Shown here in pieces: positions 22,488-35,083 of a stretch of 64,000 nt of DNA. Position 1 is the stretch's first letter. Each line of letters opens with the position of its first letter. The position numbers and the translations under genes were made by a program. The notes beneath the pieces were generated by a model. That model did not search any database and had not been told where the DNA came from. It saw only the letters and a program-made list of their open reading frames with translations. The stretch spans positions 806,001-870,000 of the forward strand of contig JADNRZ010000018.1 of NCBI GenBank assembly GCA_015501605.1, in the 5' to 3' direction. The stretch is from Panaeolus papilionaceus. Lineage: Eukaryota > Basidiomycota > Agaricomycetes > Agaricales.

Positions 22488-24554
22488 ATGAGCGGAAAAT
22501 TCGACGAAATGAAATCAGAGAAAGCGATGGTGGTCTCGGAGGTCCACCCCGTTTCCCCTTCCGACTCGGCGTCCATCATTAGAGCAGACGATCAAAAGTT
22601 GGCAGAGCTTGGGTACAAGAGCGAATTTCGCCGTGAATTTTCGGTACGTTGTTTGACATATCAGCGTCGATGAGCGCTTCAATTGACCTATCATAGCGCC
22701 TTGAAACTATAGCGTTTGCCTTTTCAATCATGGGCGTTATCGCCAGTGTTTCATCGACGCTATCGTTTGGCCTGGTGAACGGTACGACAACACCGTGAAG
22801 AAGACATCGTTTCTACTGGCTGACACCTTACTCTCTAGGTGGTCATGTTGGAATGGTTTGGGGGTGGTTTATCCCTTCTTGCTTCGTGATGACAATTGCC
22901 CTCGTCATGGCAGAGCTCGCATCCTCGATGCCGTGAGTAGCCAGTTCTTTGTCCATCATTCACGGCCAATGACACAATATCCTCATTGCACACAGAACAA
23001 GCGCCGGTCTGTATTACTTCTCGGCCAAGCTTGCCCCACCCCAATGGGCGCCATTGGCCAGTTGGATAACAGGTTGGGCCAACGTCACTGGCCAAGTGAC
23101 CTTGGTCTGTGGAATCGACTTCACCTGTGCCCAGATGATAACAACCGCAATTGCCGTTCAGACCGACGGCCGTGTGATAATGTCTGCGGGCGCTACTTTT
23201 GGTATCCTGTTGGCCATCTTATTCTCGCACGGAGTCGTCTGTTCGGCGGCAACGCGCATTCTTGCTCGTTTGAACATTTTCTACGTAGTTGTTACTGGTA
23301 AGAAAGAATTATGTTATACTCAAAAGTGAGATACTGATCGTTTGGTGGGTTAGTCGGTACTAGCATTGCGGCGATTGTATCTCTTCTTGTTCTCTCCGAT
23401 GGGAACAGAGCGTCTACACATGATGTATTCACGAACTTCGAAAACAGTTCAGGATGGAGTAGCGGTAAGTAGAAATTCGCAAGAGATTGCATGTGTGTGA
23501 AGACACAAGCTGATATTTGGCTAGATGGCTGGGCGTTCATGCTGGCCTTTGCAGCACCAATGTGGACTCTGACCGGATGTACGACCATCATTTTCTAAAT
23601 AAGAAATAATTCTGAGAGATTTTGCGCAGATGACTCAGCCGCTCACATCTCAGAGGAAACTGCCAATGCTGCTCGAGCAGCACCAGTGGCAATTATCGTC
23701 GCTGTAGCCTGCACAGCAAGTCTCGGGTGGCTCCTCCTCATTTCCGCAGCGTTTGCTATCCCCTCTGTGCAGGACATCCTCTCATCAGAGTTACCGCTAC
23801 CCATGGGACAAGTCTTTCTAAATGTTCTCGGAAAGAACGGCATGCTTGCTATTTGGTCTCTTATTATCGTCGTCCAGGTACGTCATTGGCAAATTTCCAA
23901 TCTCATCAGAATCACTTTGTCCTAATTTCTTGATCCAAGTATGTAACCGGAGCTGCCCAAACAGTCGATGCATCCAGGGTAGTGTTCGCCTTCGCACGAG
24001 ATAACGCCCTTCCTGGGTCAAGGTATTGGAAGCGTATGAATCGCTTCACTCAAACGCCCGTCAACGCAGTTTGGTTTGTGGTCGGCGTTTCCGCCATGTG
24101 TGGTGTGCTAGGGTTCTCTGAAACTGCACTAACTTCTCTGGCTGGGTCTGCCGTCATCGGCCTCTACACATCTTATGCGACACCTATTTTCCTTCGAATC
24201 ACATCTGGAAGGGATAAACTAGTCCCTGGACCATTCTCACTAGGCAAATGGGCAATACCGCTCGGGTCAATCGCTGTAGCATGGGTTACCTTTATCGTCG
24301 TCCTGCTCTTCTTTCCACCTGGTCAAACGACAAATCCAGAAGAGATGAGTAGGGCACGAGTTCTCTCTTATCTTTATCGCCTCTGACACAAGATATTTTC
24401 AGATTATTCGGTTGTTATTATCATGGCAGTATTTTTGTTTGCCTCGTTAAGTTGGGTTCTGTCTGCCCGGAAGTGGTTCCACGGTCCGGTGAGAAATGTT
24501 GACGATACGTCAACGACCGCATCTTTGAATGAGGAGGATAAATCATCATCATGA
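22488..24554 (+). CDS. Amino-acid/GABA/choline-type permease (APC superfamily)
   Basis: Plasma-membrane or vacuolar transporter of the fungal ACT/GABA-choline permease group. The cytoplasmic N-terminus contains LAELGYKSEFRREFSRLETI, followed by the family hallmark IAFAFSIMGVIASVSSTLSF and GGHVGMVWGWFIPSCFVMT. Further segments include AELASSMPTSAGLYYFSAKL, PMWTLTGYDSAAHISEETAN (consensus glutamate in HISEET), PVAIIVAVACTASLGWLLL and VFAFARDNALPGS. About twelve transmembrane segments are expected. The C-terminus is short and charged. About ten exons with introns near 50 bp. Related yeast proteins are Uga4 and Hnm1, but substrate specificity cannot be told from sequence alone. Confidence 0.92.
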
Positions 24555-25124
24555 GGCTAATTATTCCCTCGGTGATGGGGCACATGGCTTGATTAGATAA
24601 AGTTCATGTATTAAGTTGGTATTGAGCAGTCAATTTATGGCGATTATCCGAAATAAATACTTGCCCGTAATGGATCTCCAAGAGCTCGTAAAGTCCGACC
24701 TCACCATGGATGATTCCCACTGAGTCAACACGTTGCAAAGAAATTTCGCATTAAACGGTCGAAATAGAATTATCATATCGAGGTCGATGTTTATGATTGG
24801 TTAGTTAATGAGGAGTTGTGTCGCTGGAGGACCGCACGAGATGAAATTATACATGTGGCCAGGCTCATTCGAACCCTTGAATTCAATGAAAGACACTGGC
24901 TTCGGTTGCGCGATGCGAAACGTTGGGGATATCGGGGTAGGCATAATAAATTCTATCGAATACGTACATTGCATAATTGTGTATTGAGTAAAAAAAAGAA
25001 GAAAAATGCATTGGTGCAACACGAATCAAACATTCATACGGAGCAAAAAACAAAAAAGTAAAAAGACACAGGGAAAGAATGAAGACAAAAAAAAATCAAG
25101 ATGCCTCGTGCCAGAGTTGGTCTT
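24555..25124 (+). other. Convergent intergenic region, permease / ureohydrolase
   Basis: 3' flanks of two convergent genes. It contains A-rich stretches around 24991-25095. No gene seen. Confidence 0.5.
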
Positions 25125-26921
25125 TTATCCTCGCTTAACCTTACCTAAGGGGGTCTTGGCCATAACGCTCAAGACTTCGAAGAGGACCTGGTACACCGTC
25201 AAATGCCATTCGAAGGGCGAGATCAACTGTTGACTTACATCTGCTGCAGCCTACAACGTATTTGTGCTCAGCTGTCTTCGTATTCGAAAGAATGGATAAT
25301 TGCGAACTCACCATAGTAGTCAACTCAGCATTGGTGTCATATGCCGGCGCAACCTCGACAATATCTGCCGAGACGATGTGAAGTCCATCGAGACCCCTCA
25401 AAATGGTTCGAAGTTCCCGAGTAGACCATCCACCAGTCTCAGGTGTACCGGTCGCAGGGGCAAACGCAGGGTCGATCGAATCAATCTATTCAAGGATAGA
25501 TGTCAGCGTTTCTCACAAGGATATAGAAAGCAATGTCACACACATCAATGGACAAGTAAACAGGTCCATTGCCCACGGTGTCTCGAATCTTCTTGATAAT
25601 GCCGTCAGTTCCTGCGATTGTAAGCTACCGTTGAGAATATGAATTGAATACGAGTCTGAAAACATTTACCGATGGTATCGATTTCGCGGGCTTCGATTCG
25701 CTTGAAACCGGACTTGTCGTCGTTATCGTAGTCCTCGAGGCTGGAGAGGGTTGTCCTGATGGCACCATGCTAGAAAAAAACCCATCAACTAGGATCAAAG
25801 CTCATTCGAAGCAATGCCGCGAAGGAAATGTGGTGTGAAAGATGAAAGGAAGGCACTTGCAATTGAAGACCCATTGCTGATTAGCCCTTCTTGGCTGGCC
25901 CAGTAAAAGTAAGTACCGTGGTTGATCGCGGCTTGATCTGATGGAGCACCACCGAAGATGCTCGGCTTCCAAGTGTCTGCGATAAGTGTAAATTATGGGG
26001 CTTAAACTCAAATGAGAAATAGCTTACCAAGGTGAGAGTCGAAATGGATGACAGATATGGGACCGTAAGTTGCATGAATGGACCTCAATAATGGAAGTAC
26101 GATGGTGTGATCTCCCCCGAGAGTAATGACTCGGGGATGATTCTTTCCATCAAGTGACAAAGGTACAAGCCTTTCGCCAGTGACTGAGTCATTACCAAGG
26201 GGCGAGTATGCCTCGCGCTGGAGGAGAGACTTGTGGCCCTTCTCGATTTGTTGGATCGCGAATTTGTTGTCGTAGGGTCTGAAGCTTTGAGTTAGAATAG
26301 TAAACCTTTGGTGTCATTTCGAATCACTCACGTTACTGGAATATCACCACAATCAACGACCCTGAGTCCCGAGTTGAAGGGGTTTACGTCGAGAGGAACG
26401 TTGTAGCCCCCATATAAAGTTAGGCGGCGGGATCCGGCACGAATACCAGCTTTGATGGGATAAGGTTTAAAATAGGCGGCGACAAGCGGTGATGCATACC
26501 TGGTCCAAAGCGGGCGCCTGGCCGATAGCTGGTTCCAGTGTCCTACAAGACCGAAAGAAAAGGGGTCAGTAAAGTATAAAGAATGACACGAAAGTAGTCG
26601 CCTACAAATGGAGCACCGATGAATGCGATGTCGAAGGGGACATGGCTTTCTCTGGTGAGACACTGCACCCATGGAAGTCTGGCGAACGTGGTGATGCCAG
26701 AAAATATAGCGTCAGCCGTAACTATTTTGTTGATTAGTTTTTACGAGTATGTATGATGTAGAAGACGTGATCAAACCTTCGCCGGTCATGGTACGATATG
26801 GCATTGGGGGATCTGGATATTTGACATATCCAAGTGGCACCTGGTCCTCGTGATGGCCTTCGTGGCCATGCACCAGACTCGATGCCAGAATAATCACAGC
26901 GATGACGGATACGGTGAACAT
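25125..26921 (-). CDS. Agmatinase/arginase-fold ureohydrolase with signal peptide
   Basis: Binuclear manganese hydrolase of guanidino compounds. Starts [19 protein letters not shown], a convincing secretion signal followed by a His-rich HEGHHED. The metal-binding set is complete: GGDHT, HFDSHLDTW (Asp, His and Asp of the DxHxD motif) and [19 protein letters not shown]. Other family blocks: [47 protein letters not shown]. The C-terminal [17 protein letters not shown] is restored by removing a 50-bp intron; reading through it would change the frame. Stop TAA at 25125-25127. An upstream in-frame ATG exists at 26996, but the start at 26921 gives the clean signal peptide. Secreted or vacuolar relatives are known in fungi; the substrate (agmatine, guanidinobutyrate or other) is unresolved. 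Confidence 0.92.
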
Positions 26922-27494
26922 TTTAGAGAAGAGCCTTGGATAAGAGGCCTGGAGAGAGGGGATGAGCTCTTGGGGTATGTTGGGACTTTGGGGCACCTTT
27001 TAAAAGGTTTTCGGCAACGAAAACTCCACATAAAAATGGTATAATGAAAGAATTGACATCTCATAACTCTCATGAATTTTCGAATCTGATAGAATTGTCA
27101 GCAAGACGGAGAGCTGAGAGAAGAGTAGTCAAGATATAGAAATATCTGGATAACAAGAGGTCGTGTTTTGCCTTGAGGCATTGGTATCCACACGGTCTTG
27201 GATCCAAATCCCAGCCTCTAGGTATCTGGAGGACCAAGGCACCCCCCTATTTCTATAATGGAAAAACAACTAATTACAGATCGATCTTATCACCTTTTGT
27301 AGCCGCAGATAATTTTTTATCGGATTATACCCGCCGTTCGAACTGCTTCTGCGCCTCACTGCAGTGTCCCGAATATAAAAGCACGGGCTACTCCTGCTTG
27401 AGACCCTAAGCCAAACCCAGGTTTAATAAGTCTAGTGGCAAACGCCTTGAGGCGACCATATAAATCCCTTGTCCTCGTACTTGTCACAATTACA
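26922..27494. promoter_or_regulatory. Divergent intergenic region (ureohydrolase / MATE transporter)
   Basis: 573 bp between two divergent starts, presumably both promoters. No other gene recognised. Confidence 0.5.
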
Positions 27495-29518
27495 ATGCCA
27501 AACGAAACTACCCCACTGCTTCAGCCAAACCAGACCCCACAGTCACTACCCAACGACGATATCACAGTCGTTGGATCGACAACTTCCTCAGCGTTAAGTG
27601 AGGATGAACTTCACAGTCCGCAACTGGAACGCGATGGCCAAGGTCGCGCGCCGGTCAACCTTGACTTTAAAATTTTTGGTTCTCTGCTCCTCGACTCCAT
27701 TCCAGGTGAGCCGAGGAACGCAGTATATCCTATCAAATGCTTGCTGATCATAAAGCAGTAATCCTTTCTTATATCTTACAGAACTCTATTCAGACTGTAT
27801 CCATCCTGGTTGCAGGCCGTTTGGGGCCACATGAATTATCCGCCTCAGCGTTTTCGTTGATGCTGGCATTTGTAACTGGCTAGTACACAATCGCTTTTCC
27901 AATCATGAGAATGATCCCACGTCTTGCTTTTTTATAGGTTGGTGCGTGGCACTTGGTGGAACCACGGCGCTTGATACCTTGGGTTCTCAGGCATTCACGG
28001 GCGGGACCGAGAAAACGGACTTGTCCATTCATTTCCAACGATGTGTGGTCTTGCTCTGGATTTTGCTGATTCCTGTTGGCCTCCTGTGGGCCTTCATCGA
28101 ACCGGTATTACTTGCTCTAGGACAGCAACCTCTTCTTTCCCAAAGCGTGCAGCAATTCTTACGTGTATTGCTCATCGGGGCTCCGGGGTACGTCGGGTTC
28201 GAAAGTTTGAAGAAGTACCTACAATGCCAAGGTATGTGAGGGAGATGATTTTCTTGTCGATTCTTTGTCGATCGATCACCTATTCTATAGGCATTATGGG
28301 GGCGTCTACGATGATATTGTTCATCGTTTCACCAATAAACGTGGCCTTAAATATTTATTTCATTCACTACACTCGCTTTGGGCTCCTTGGATCTCCGATT
28401 GCAGTCTCGATTACCTACTGGCTCTGCTTCTGCCTCCTTGGTGTTTACACCTATTTCTCGACCAAGCACCGAGAAAATGGTACTTGGGGAGGTCTTCAGC
28501 CTCGTGCGGTGTTCGATCTGCGTAGTTGCTACGAGTTCTTGAAACTCGCCCTACCTGGTATACTCATGGTTGGGACCGAATGGTATGATTCGTGTCAAAG
28601 TATGCGCACATCAAGTAATAATCGAGTTTGCAATCCATAGGGCGGCTTTTGAAATTGTTGCTCTTGCGGCTGGTCGTCTGGGGTCTATACCCTTGGCCGC
28701 TCAATCCGTTATCATGACCACCGACCAAAGTACGACATGGCTATTCAATATTTTTTTTTTTGTCATTGGATGCTTATTTGGCTTTTAGTTTTGAACACGC
28801 TGCCCTTCGGTATTGGTGTAGCAGCATCGACAAGGGTTGGTAACCTTATCGGTTCGAGGTCTGCACAGGGCGCCAAAGTTGCTGCGCATGCTTCGGCCCT
28901 TCTGAGTGTTATCGTCGGGTTGGTAGTTATGACTGCCATGATGGCTACCAAAAATGTGCGCCATTTGAGGGCTGAAACTGCAGATGAAATCGCTAATGGG
29001 TGCATGATATAGGTCTACGGATTTTTGTTCAGTGATGACCTTGACGTTGTGCAGTTGGTCAGCAAGGTTATGCCTCTGGTAGCTTCGTTTCAAGTTGCCG
29101 ATGGTCTAGCTGGCTCATGTGGAGGCGTACTTCGAGGTCAAGGTAAGAGTTCTCGGCCCGGAGTGATAATTGTATGACTCAAGTCATCGGCCAGGCAGAC
29201 AACATCTAGGAGCGCTCTTCAATCTGGTCGCCTACTATGTTCTCGCCCTTCCTATGGGCATCACCATGGCGTTTCACCCTTCGATTAACCTTGGCTTACA
29301 AGGCCTGTGGATAGGTAGGCAGTTCTGCCCTAGCGACACATCACAGCGCTTCTCACCGTTTCCACTCAATAGGCCAAGTCGTTGCGCTCTTCATTGTCGG
29401 AATTGGTGAATACTGCGTCGTTTGGTTGGGTACTGACTGGGACCAAGAAGTTCGAAAGTCCATCAAAAGGAATTACGAAGAAGGAAAACGTCGCCAACTC
29501 AGAACCTCGAGCGAATGA
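27495..29518 (+). CDS. MATE-family multidrug/toxin efflux transporter
   Basis: Cation-driven exporter, similar in layout to yeast Erc1/YDR338C. The N-terminal cytosolic tail [14 protein letters not shown]... precedes the first MATE half: [60 protein letters not shown] (the TALDTLxSQA signature), [22 protein letters not shown]. The second half follows: [79 protein letters not shown]. About twelve transmembrane helices. The C-terminus ends LRTSSE with TGA at 29516-29518. Several short introns; the junctions around 27900-27940 and 28770-28800 are the weakest. Divergent from the ureohydrolase. Confidence 0.92.
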
Positions 29519-29902
29519 AGCGGATGTGTTCAGTGCGTTTCGAACGCAAGTTGGAACAACTAGTGAAGGTGGGTAAGTATAAAATTCCAATTTTTTCAAA
29601 TCTCTATGGTAGTATAGCCAGTGTTTGATATCCTAGACTACTTGTTTTTTCTTTCAATGAAACTGTCCTTGTCCCTATGATCCTCTGGATTCTTGAATTG
29701 ATTGACATTGGGCCATCATGATGATCACTAGACGCGGTGCTGTTTTTGGACGCGTCGGCTAGTGCTGACTAAGGCACCAGCAGAGTATTGACGACACGTC
29801 GACTTCCACACGGGCAAACGTTACTCACAACCTCTCCCCTCCCATTACTACGGCCTTGGTCCTTTGCCAGTCTTCTTGGACTGATTATATCTGTCGACGG
29901 CC
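29519..29902 (+). other. Intergenic region, MATE / STT3
   Basis: Promoter region of STT3 and 3' flank of the MATE gene. No gene seen. Confidence 0.5.
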
Positions 29903-32900
29903 ATGACTACGGCCTATCCAGTTCCAACTGATTTGGCGCCGTCAACAATCAAGAATACGGCGTCATTGCTTCGCATTGTAGCCCTCACTCTGATTTCTGG
30001 AGCCGCAATTGCCTCTCGTTTATTCGCAGTCATTAATTTTGAAAGTATTATCCATGAATTGTACGTCAACTTGTTAAGTTATTAGGTTGGGCGAGGCTGA
30101 TATTGTGGTCATAGCGATCCTTGGTTCAACTAGTGAGTGATTCGTGGAAATGTAAGGGGTCGGGACGGGATTTGACGATACTCTAGTCGGGCAACAAGAA
30201 TTCTAGCGGCCAAGGGCTTCTATGTGCGTATTCCAGTGATATCCTTTCTATGCAGTCAAAATTGACGTATTTCTGCAGGAATTTTGGAATTGGTTCGATC
30301 CCACAGCATGGTATCCTCTTGGACGTGTCGTTGGAGGCACTGTATATCCTGGCTTGATGGCTACCAGTGGTGTCATTTACAACCTTCTGCACTACCTGAA
30401 TATGCCCGTAGATATCAAGAATATTTGTGTTCTGTTAGCTCCCGGGTTCAGTGCCTTCACCGCTTGGGCAACTTACATGTGAGTTTGCACATTATTTGGT
30501 GGTGGGAATCACCTCTAAACTCTGTTCTTTTAAAGGTTTACCAAGGAAATGAAAGATGAAAGCGCTGGCCTGCTTGCAGCTGCTTTGATTGGTATTGCCC
30601 CTGGCTATATTTCTCGTTCCGTCGCTGGTTCCTATGATAACGAAGCCATTGCCATCTTCCTCCTCATGTTCACATTTTTCTGCTGGATCAAGGCGTTGAA
30701 GCAAGGAAGTGCCCTGTTTGGAACGATTGCTGCTGTGTTCTACTTCTACATGGTTGCTGCTTGGGGTGCGTATTCTAACATCAAATGTATATTTCTATGC
30801 TCAACGTTTTCGACCTGCAGGAGGATATGTTTTCATTACCAACATGATTCCTCTACACGCTCTTGTCCTCATGCTTATGGGTCGCTTCTCAAGCCGCCTT
30901 TACGTCGCGTACTGCTCTTGGTACGCCATTGGAACCTTGTCTAGTATGCAAGTCCCCTTTGTTGGCTTCCAGCCTGTCAGCACCAGTGAACACATGGGCG
31001 CCTTGGGTACGTTTCTTTCTGGACATGAACGCTGCAATACTAATTTGACCCTTTTCCAGGTGTCTTTGGTCTTTTGCAAATTGTTGCATTTGTCCAACTC
31101 GTTCGATCCCACGTCAGCGCTCAACAGTTCCAGAAACTCCTCACTGGTGTTGTTGTTTTCATTGGTGTCCTTGGAGCCCTTGGTTTCGCCTTCCTCACGT
31201 ACAACGGAAAAATTGCTCCCTGGACCGGTCGCTTCTACTCACTCTGGGATACTGGATACGCGAAGAAGTGCGCTTGCCCTTTTTCATGCTAGATTTTGAA
31301 TCTAATGTTTCTTCAGACACATTCCTATCATCGCTTCCGTCTCCGAGCATCAGCCCACGGCATGGCCCTCGTTCTTCATGGATCTCCAATTCTTGATTTT
31401 CCTCTTCCCAGCAGGTGTCGTCCTCTGCTTCAAGGAACTCCGTGATGAGCACCTCTTCGTCATCATCTACGCCATTATGGCTAGCTATTTCGCTGGTGTC
31501 ATGGTTCGTTTGATGCTTACCCTCACTCCCGTTGTCTGTGTTGCATCCGCTGTTGCACTCTCCTCCCTCCTTGACACCTACATCGACCCCACTGAACCCA
31601 CTGTGCAAGAGGAAGACAAGAGTGACGCCGTCAGCGAGGCTGGGTCTGTTACTACCAATGCTTCCTCCACTCCCCATCCTAATGGGCAGTCAAAAAAAGC
31701 CAAGAAAGCCGCTGCCGCTGCCGCCGCTCAAACTCCCAAAGGTGCCCTCGGTGACTTACTGGCCGCTACTACACCCACACCTAAGGGAGCAGCACCCAGA
31801 CAGAAGGGCGTCTTCGGAATTGACGCTCGTCTCGTCGTTATCATCAACGTTCTCTCCATGCTCTTCTTCTTCGTCTTCCACTGTACTTGGGTCACATCCA
31901 ACGCTTACTCATCTCCTTCTGTTGTGTTGGCCTCGCAGAACCCTGATGGAAGCCAACATATCATCGATGATTTCCGTGAGGCATATTATTGGCTGAGGAT
32001 GAACACCCCCAAGGACGCCGTTGTAATGAGCTGGTGGGATTATGGTTACCAGATCGCAGGTATGGCTGATCGTCCTACCTTGGTTGATAACAACACTTGG
32101 AACAACAGTGAGTCTTGTCATTTATTGTGTTAAATATTCGACATTATTAACATGCTTTTATAGCCCACATCGCCACTGTTGGAAAGGCCATGGCAAGCTC
32201 TGAGGAGAACGCCTACCCTATCCTCCGCAAACATGACGTTGACTATGTTCTTGTTATCTTCGGTGGTCTCATTGGCTACTCTGGTGATGATATCAACAAA
32301 TTCTTGTGGATGGTTCGTATCGCACAAGGTGTCTGGCCTGATGAAATCCAAGAGCCCAACTATTTCACGTCTCAGGGTGAATATAGGATTGACGATAGGG
32401 CCTCAACGGCTATGAAGAACAGCTTGATGTACAAGATGTCTTATTACCGGTATGTGGTTTGTCATGTTTTTGCCACCTTTTGTGTACTGTTTCAGGGGTT
32501 ATCAACGTTCGATGCCATCAAGGACTCCACCTCTTATCTTTCACCGATGATAAATATAAATTTCTGTGGTTTAAATTGACTCATCATCTCCTCTTTTCTA
32601 GATTCAATGAACTCTTCGGCGGAGGTCAAGGTCAAGATCGTGTCCGTCAACAGCCCGTTCCCAAGGTTGGCCCCACTCTGGATTATATTGGTATCTGACT
32701 GTTTCTGCCTCCTGATAGCGTCTGTCGTACTCACTTCTCTTCTCTTCTCTTCGTATCGCAGACGAAGCATTCACATCCGAGAACTGGATCGTACGTTATA
32801 CTCATACTCTCTCTGCCTTGCTAGTATCTAATTATTTTATTGCAGGTCCGTATCTACCAAGTCAGAAAAGAAGACCCCTTGGGACGAGACCATAAAAGTG

Positions 32901-32974
32901 CCAATGCGTTCGAGCAAGGCAAGAAGAGGAAGCATAGTAAGCCCGCTCCAAGGAGACGCGCCCTTGTAGCATAA
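29903..32974 (+). CDS. STT3: Oligosaccharyltransferase catalytic subunit STT3
   Basis: ER membrane enzyme that transfers the dolichol-linked glycan to Asn-X-Ser/Thr. Polytopic N-terminal half: [19 protein letters not shown] (first acidic loop, DPWFN), [57 protein letters not shown] (second acidic motif). A Ser/Ala/Lys-rich insert lies around 31610-31800. The lumenal domain carries the invariant WWDYGYQI (about 32033) and the DK-like region [10 protein letters not shown]. The C-terminus is basic: [19 protein letters not shown]. About eleven exons; joins keep frame to TAA at 32972-32974. The dolichol needed by this enzyme depends on the cis-prenyltransferase class found at 13.9 kb, but the two genes are not adjacent. 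Confidence 0.97.
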
Positions 32975-33525
32975 AATGTGTCGCTTGTTGTTAGTTTGCA
33001 ATTATAATTCTATTTAAGCTTCCAGAATTCGCTTTGTGATGTGTTTTAGATATTTGAGGTTGGGGCGCAATGTATGTCATGGGGAAAATAACATGTTACA
33101 TTTCTATAGATTGTGGGGATTGCATTGCTACGACATAACAATTCGACTAGACAACATGATAACATACGAGGAGTGGGTAAGAGCTACAGAGAGGAAGAGA
33201 TAGGGATGATAAATACACAATTATTGACTTGGTTTTAAAGTGAGGCTTAAAGAATAAATCAGAGAAAAGATAAATGCGCTAGTAACTGAAAACGAAGATG
33301 CTAGGTTGCGCCAAGAATGGATAACGGGATTGTGCTGCAAGGCAGAAACACGAGAGCGAACAAATCGAAATAAAGATGAAGAGAACAAAGATACTGAGAG
33401 GCAGAGAAGAAAATGGAGATATGAGGAAGAGTCCCGATGCATATTCCAAAATCCATGCGGTATAAACCATGAGTAAACAGAACAAAAAAAAGACCAAAAG
33501 ATCTTGTAGGGATGATAAAGCATCT
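32975..33525 (+). other. Convergent intergenic region, STT3 / 7-TM gene
   Basis: 3' flanks of convergent genes. Minus-strand open frames here are continuations of wrong frames of the 7-TM gene's last exon. Confidence 0.5.
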
Positions 33526-35083
33526 TTAGAGACATTTTGGAGGGTATGAGATGGAACTGGCATCGTATTTGAGGTCCTGAGAGGAAGGATGTCTAGAGTT
33601 GAGTTCAAGCTCCATCTCAAGGCACGTTTCGCGTCTTGTCGAGATTAGAGGGTGGTCGCCTACTCTTCGACTGTTCCATTCGACGTCATGGTGTGTTGCG
33701 ATATCCTCAGGACGCTCGAAGACGATGATAGACCCTGCAGTGCGTGTTTGCGATGATACCCTGTGTCCGCTCCCGTTGTGTGAGTGCCGGGGCGAGTTGT
33801 TGTGACGATGAGAGCCACATGCAGAGCCGCGGGTTATCCGAAGTGAGAGGCTGCTTATCCGGAAACTGTTTATGCTGTTTTGGCGCGAGTGGCCTGAGGG
33901 AGACCGCAGGCTTGGGAAGAGGTTGATGAAGAAGGTAGAGAGGACAGGGATGTTGGCGACGATGGTGGATACTGTGGCCTGTTTTGGGTAATATCGTTGA
34001 AAGAGGAGGGTGATGGGTGTGATCGGTCAGATAGAGATCAAGTGAATTGAATTGAATTGAATGGAGACGTTACCTCAACGATTGCAATTACCAAAACTTC
34101 AAGGTTGACTCCTGATCGGAGAATATAGAGTCCGTGGATGAGCGAGACGACAGTCGTGCCAATGCAGGTTGAAAAGATGCACATAAGACGATAACGGAGA
34201 GCCCTTTCTTGAATAATCGTGAATAGGTTGAGGGAGATACCGACAAGAGATAGATCTGCGAATGCGTCGCCTGATGTTGGGTGATAGTGTGGAATCCGAA
34301 ATAATGGGCCATTATGTACGATGAGCGATGAATATGGTTAGCCTTTTTGTTGCTTCCATTGATAGGGTGAAGGGAGAAGTATTCTTACCGAGAATTTCGA
34401 ATATGGCCATTTCACGGTTTGGCATGCATATGGATAAGGCTTTTAACTGGGACTCGCAGACCCAGACTGTTTGACCGATGAGGAGGATGTAGGTGGTTAG
34501 GAAGATGGCGAATATGAAGTACATGACGCGTTGGTGACGCTCTGGAGCTACGCGTATAAGAGAGAACAGGACCGCGATGCGGGAAAACCTGGCAAGTAAG
34601 AAGGGGTTTGATCAGGACATCGTATCACGTCGAGAAAACGGTGCAGTACACACCATAGTGTTGTATAAAATGTTACGAGTATCGTATAGTAGGTTGTTAA
34701 TGTAGCAATGTTGGTGTCTAGAAACAGGGGGCGAGTTAGTGAAAAGGTAGGGTATCCCTGAGTAAACATACAAGAGAGGTTACAGATAAGTCCAAGTTTT
34801 ATACACATCGCCGTGATCGCGAGGAAGACCCATATCTAAAACCATCCTAATATTAGACCCAGAGCAAGAATAGCAATAAAACACGAACGTCATCGATTCC
34901 AAGGGCGTTTCTTTTGATGATGAGGCGTGAAACCGTGGCCAAAACGGCCACGGCTGTACAAATTATTGCACTGACTGTTGCGGTTTTTTATGGGTCAACC
35001 AGCTGCCTTGGAAGAAACACGATATGCCGTCATGCAGCGCTGACAGACATACCTTTAACCTGTTCTATAGAAATTGACTCCAT
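33526..35083 (-). CDS. Predicted seven-transmembrane membrane protein, basidiomycete-type, unknown function
   Basis: Spliced protein starts MESISIEQVKVSAIICTAVA and continues VLATVSRLIIKRNALGIDDI, WVFLAITAMCIKLGLICNLS, NIATLTTYYTILVTFYTTLW, FSRIAVLFSLIRVAPERHQR, VMYFIFAIFLTTYILLIGQT, then VWVCESQLKA..., DAFADLSLVGISLNLFTIIQ, FSTCIGTTVVSLIHGLYILR and ATVSTIVANIPVLSTFFINL. About seven hydrophobic helices are followed by a roughly 120-residue polar, Ser/His/Arg-rich cytosolic tail ending SYPPKCL. This resembles uncharacterised fungal integral membrane proteins with rhodopsin-like layout. No ligand or partner can be inferred. Exon joins have GT/AG borders and consistent phase; the first intron (about 35000-35050) is the least certain. 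Confidence 0.75.

Noticed and set aside
5978..24554. Secondary-metabolite cluster built around the P450s, hydrolases and permease
   Set aside because: No backbone enzyme (PKS, NRPS, terpene synthase, DMATS) is present, and housekeeping genes and a tRNA interrupt the block.
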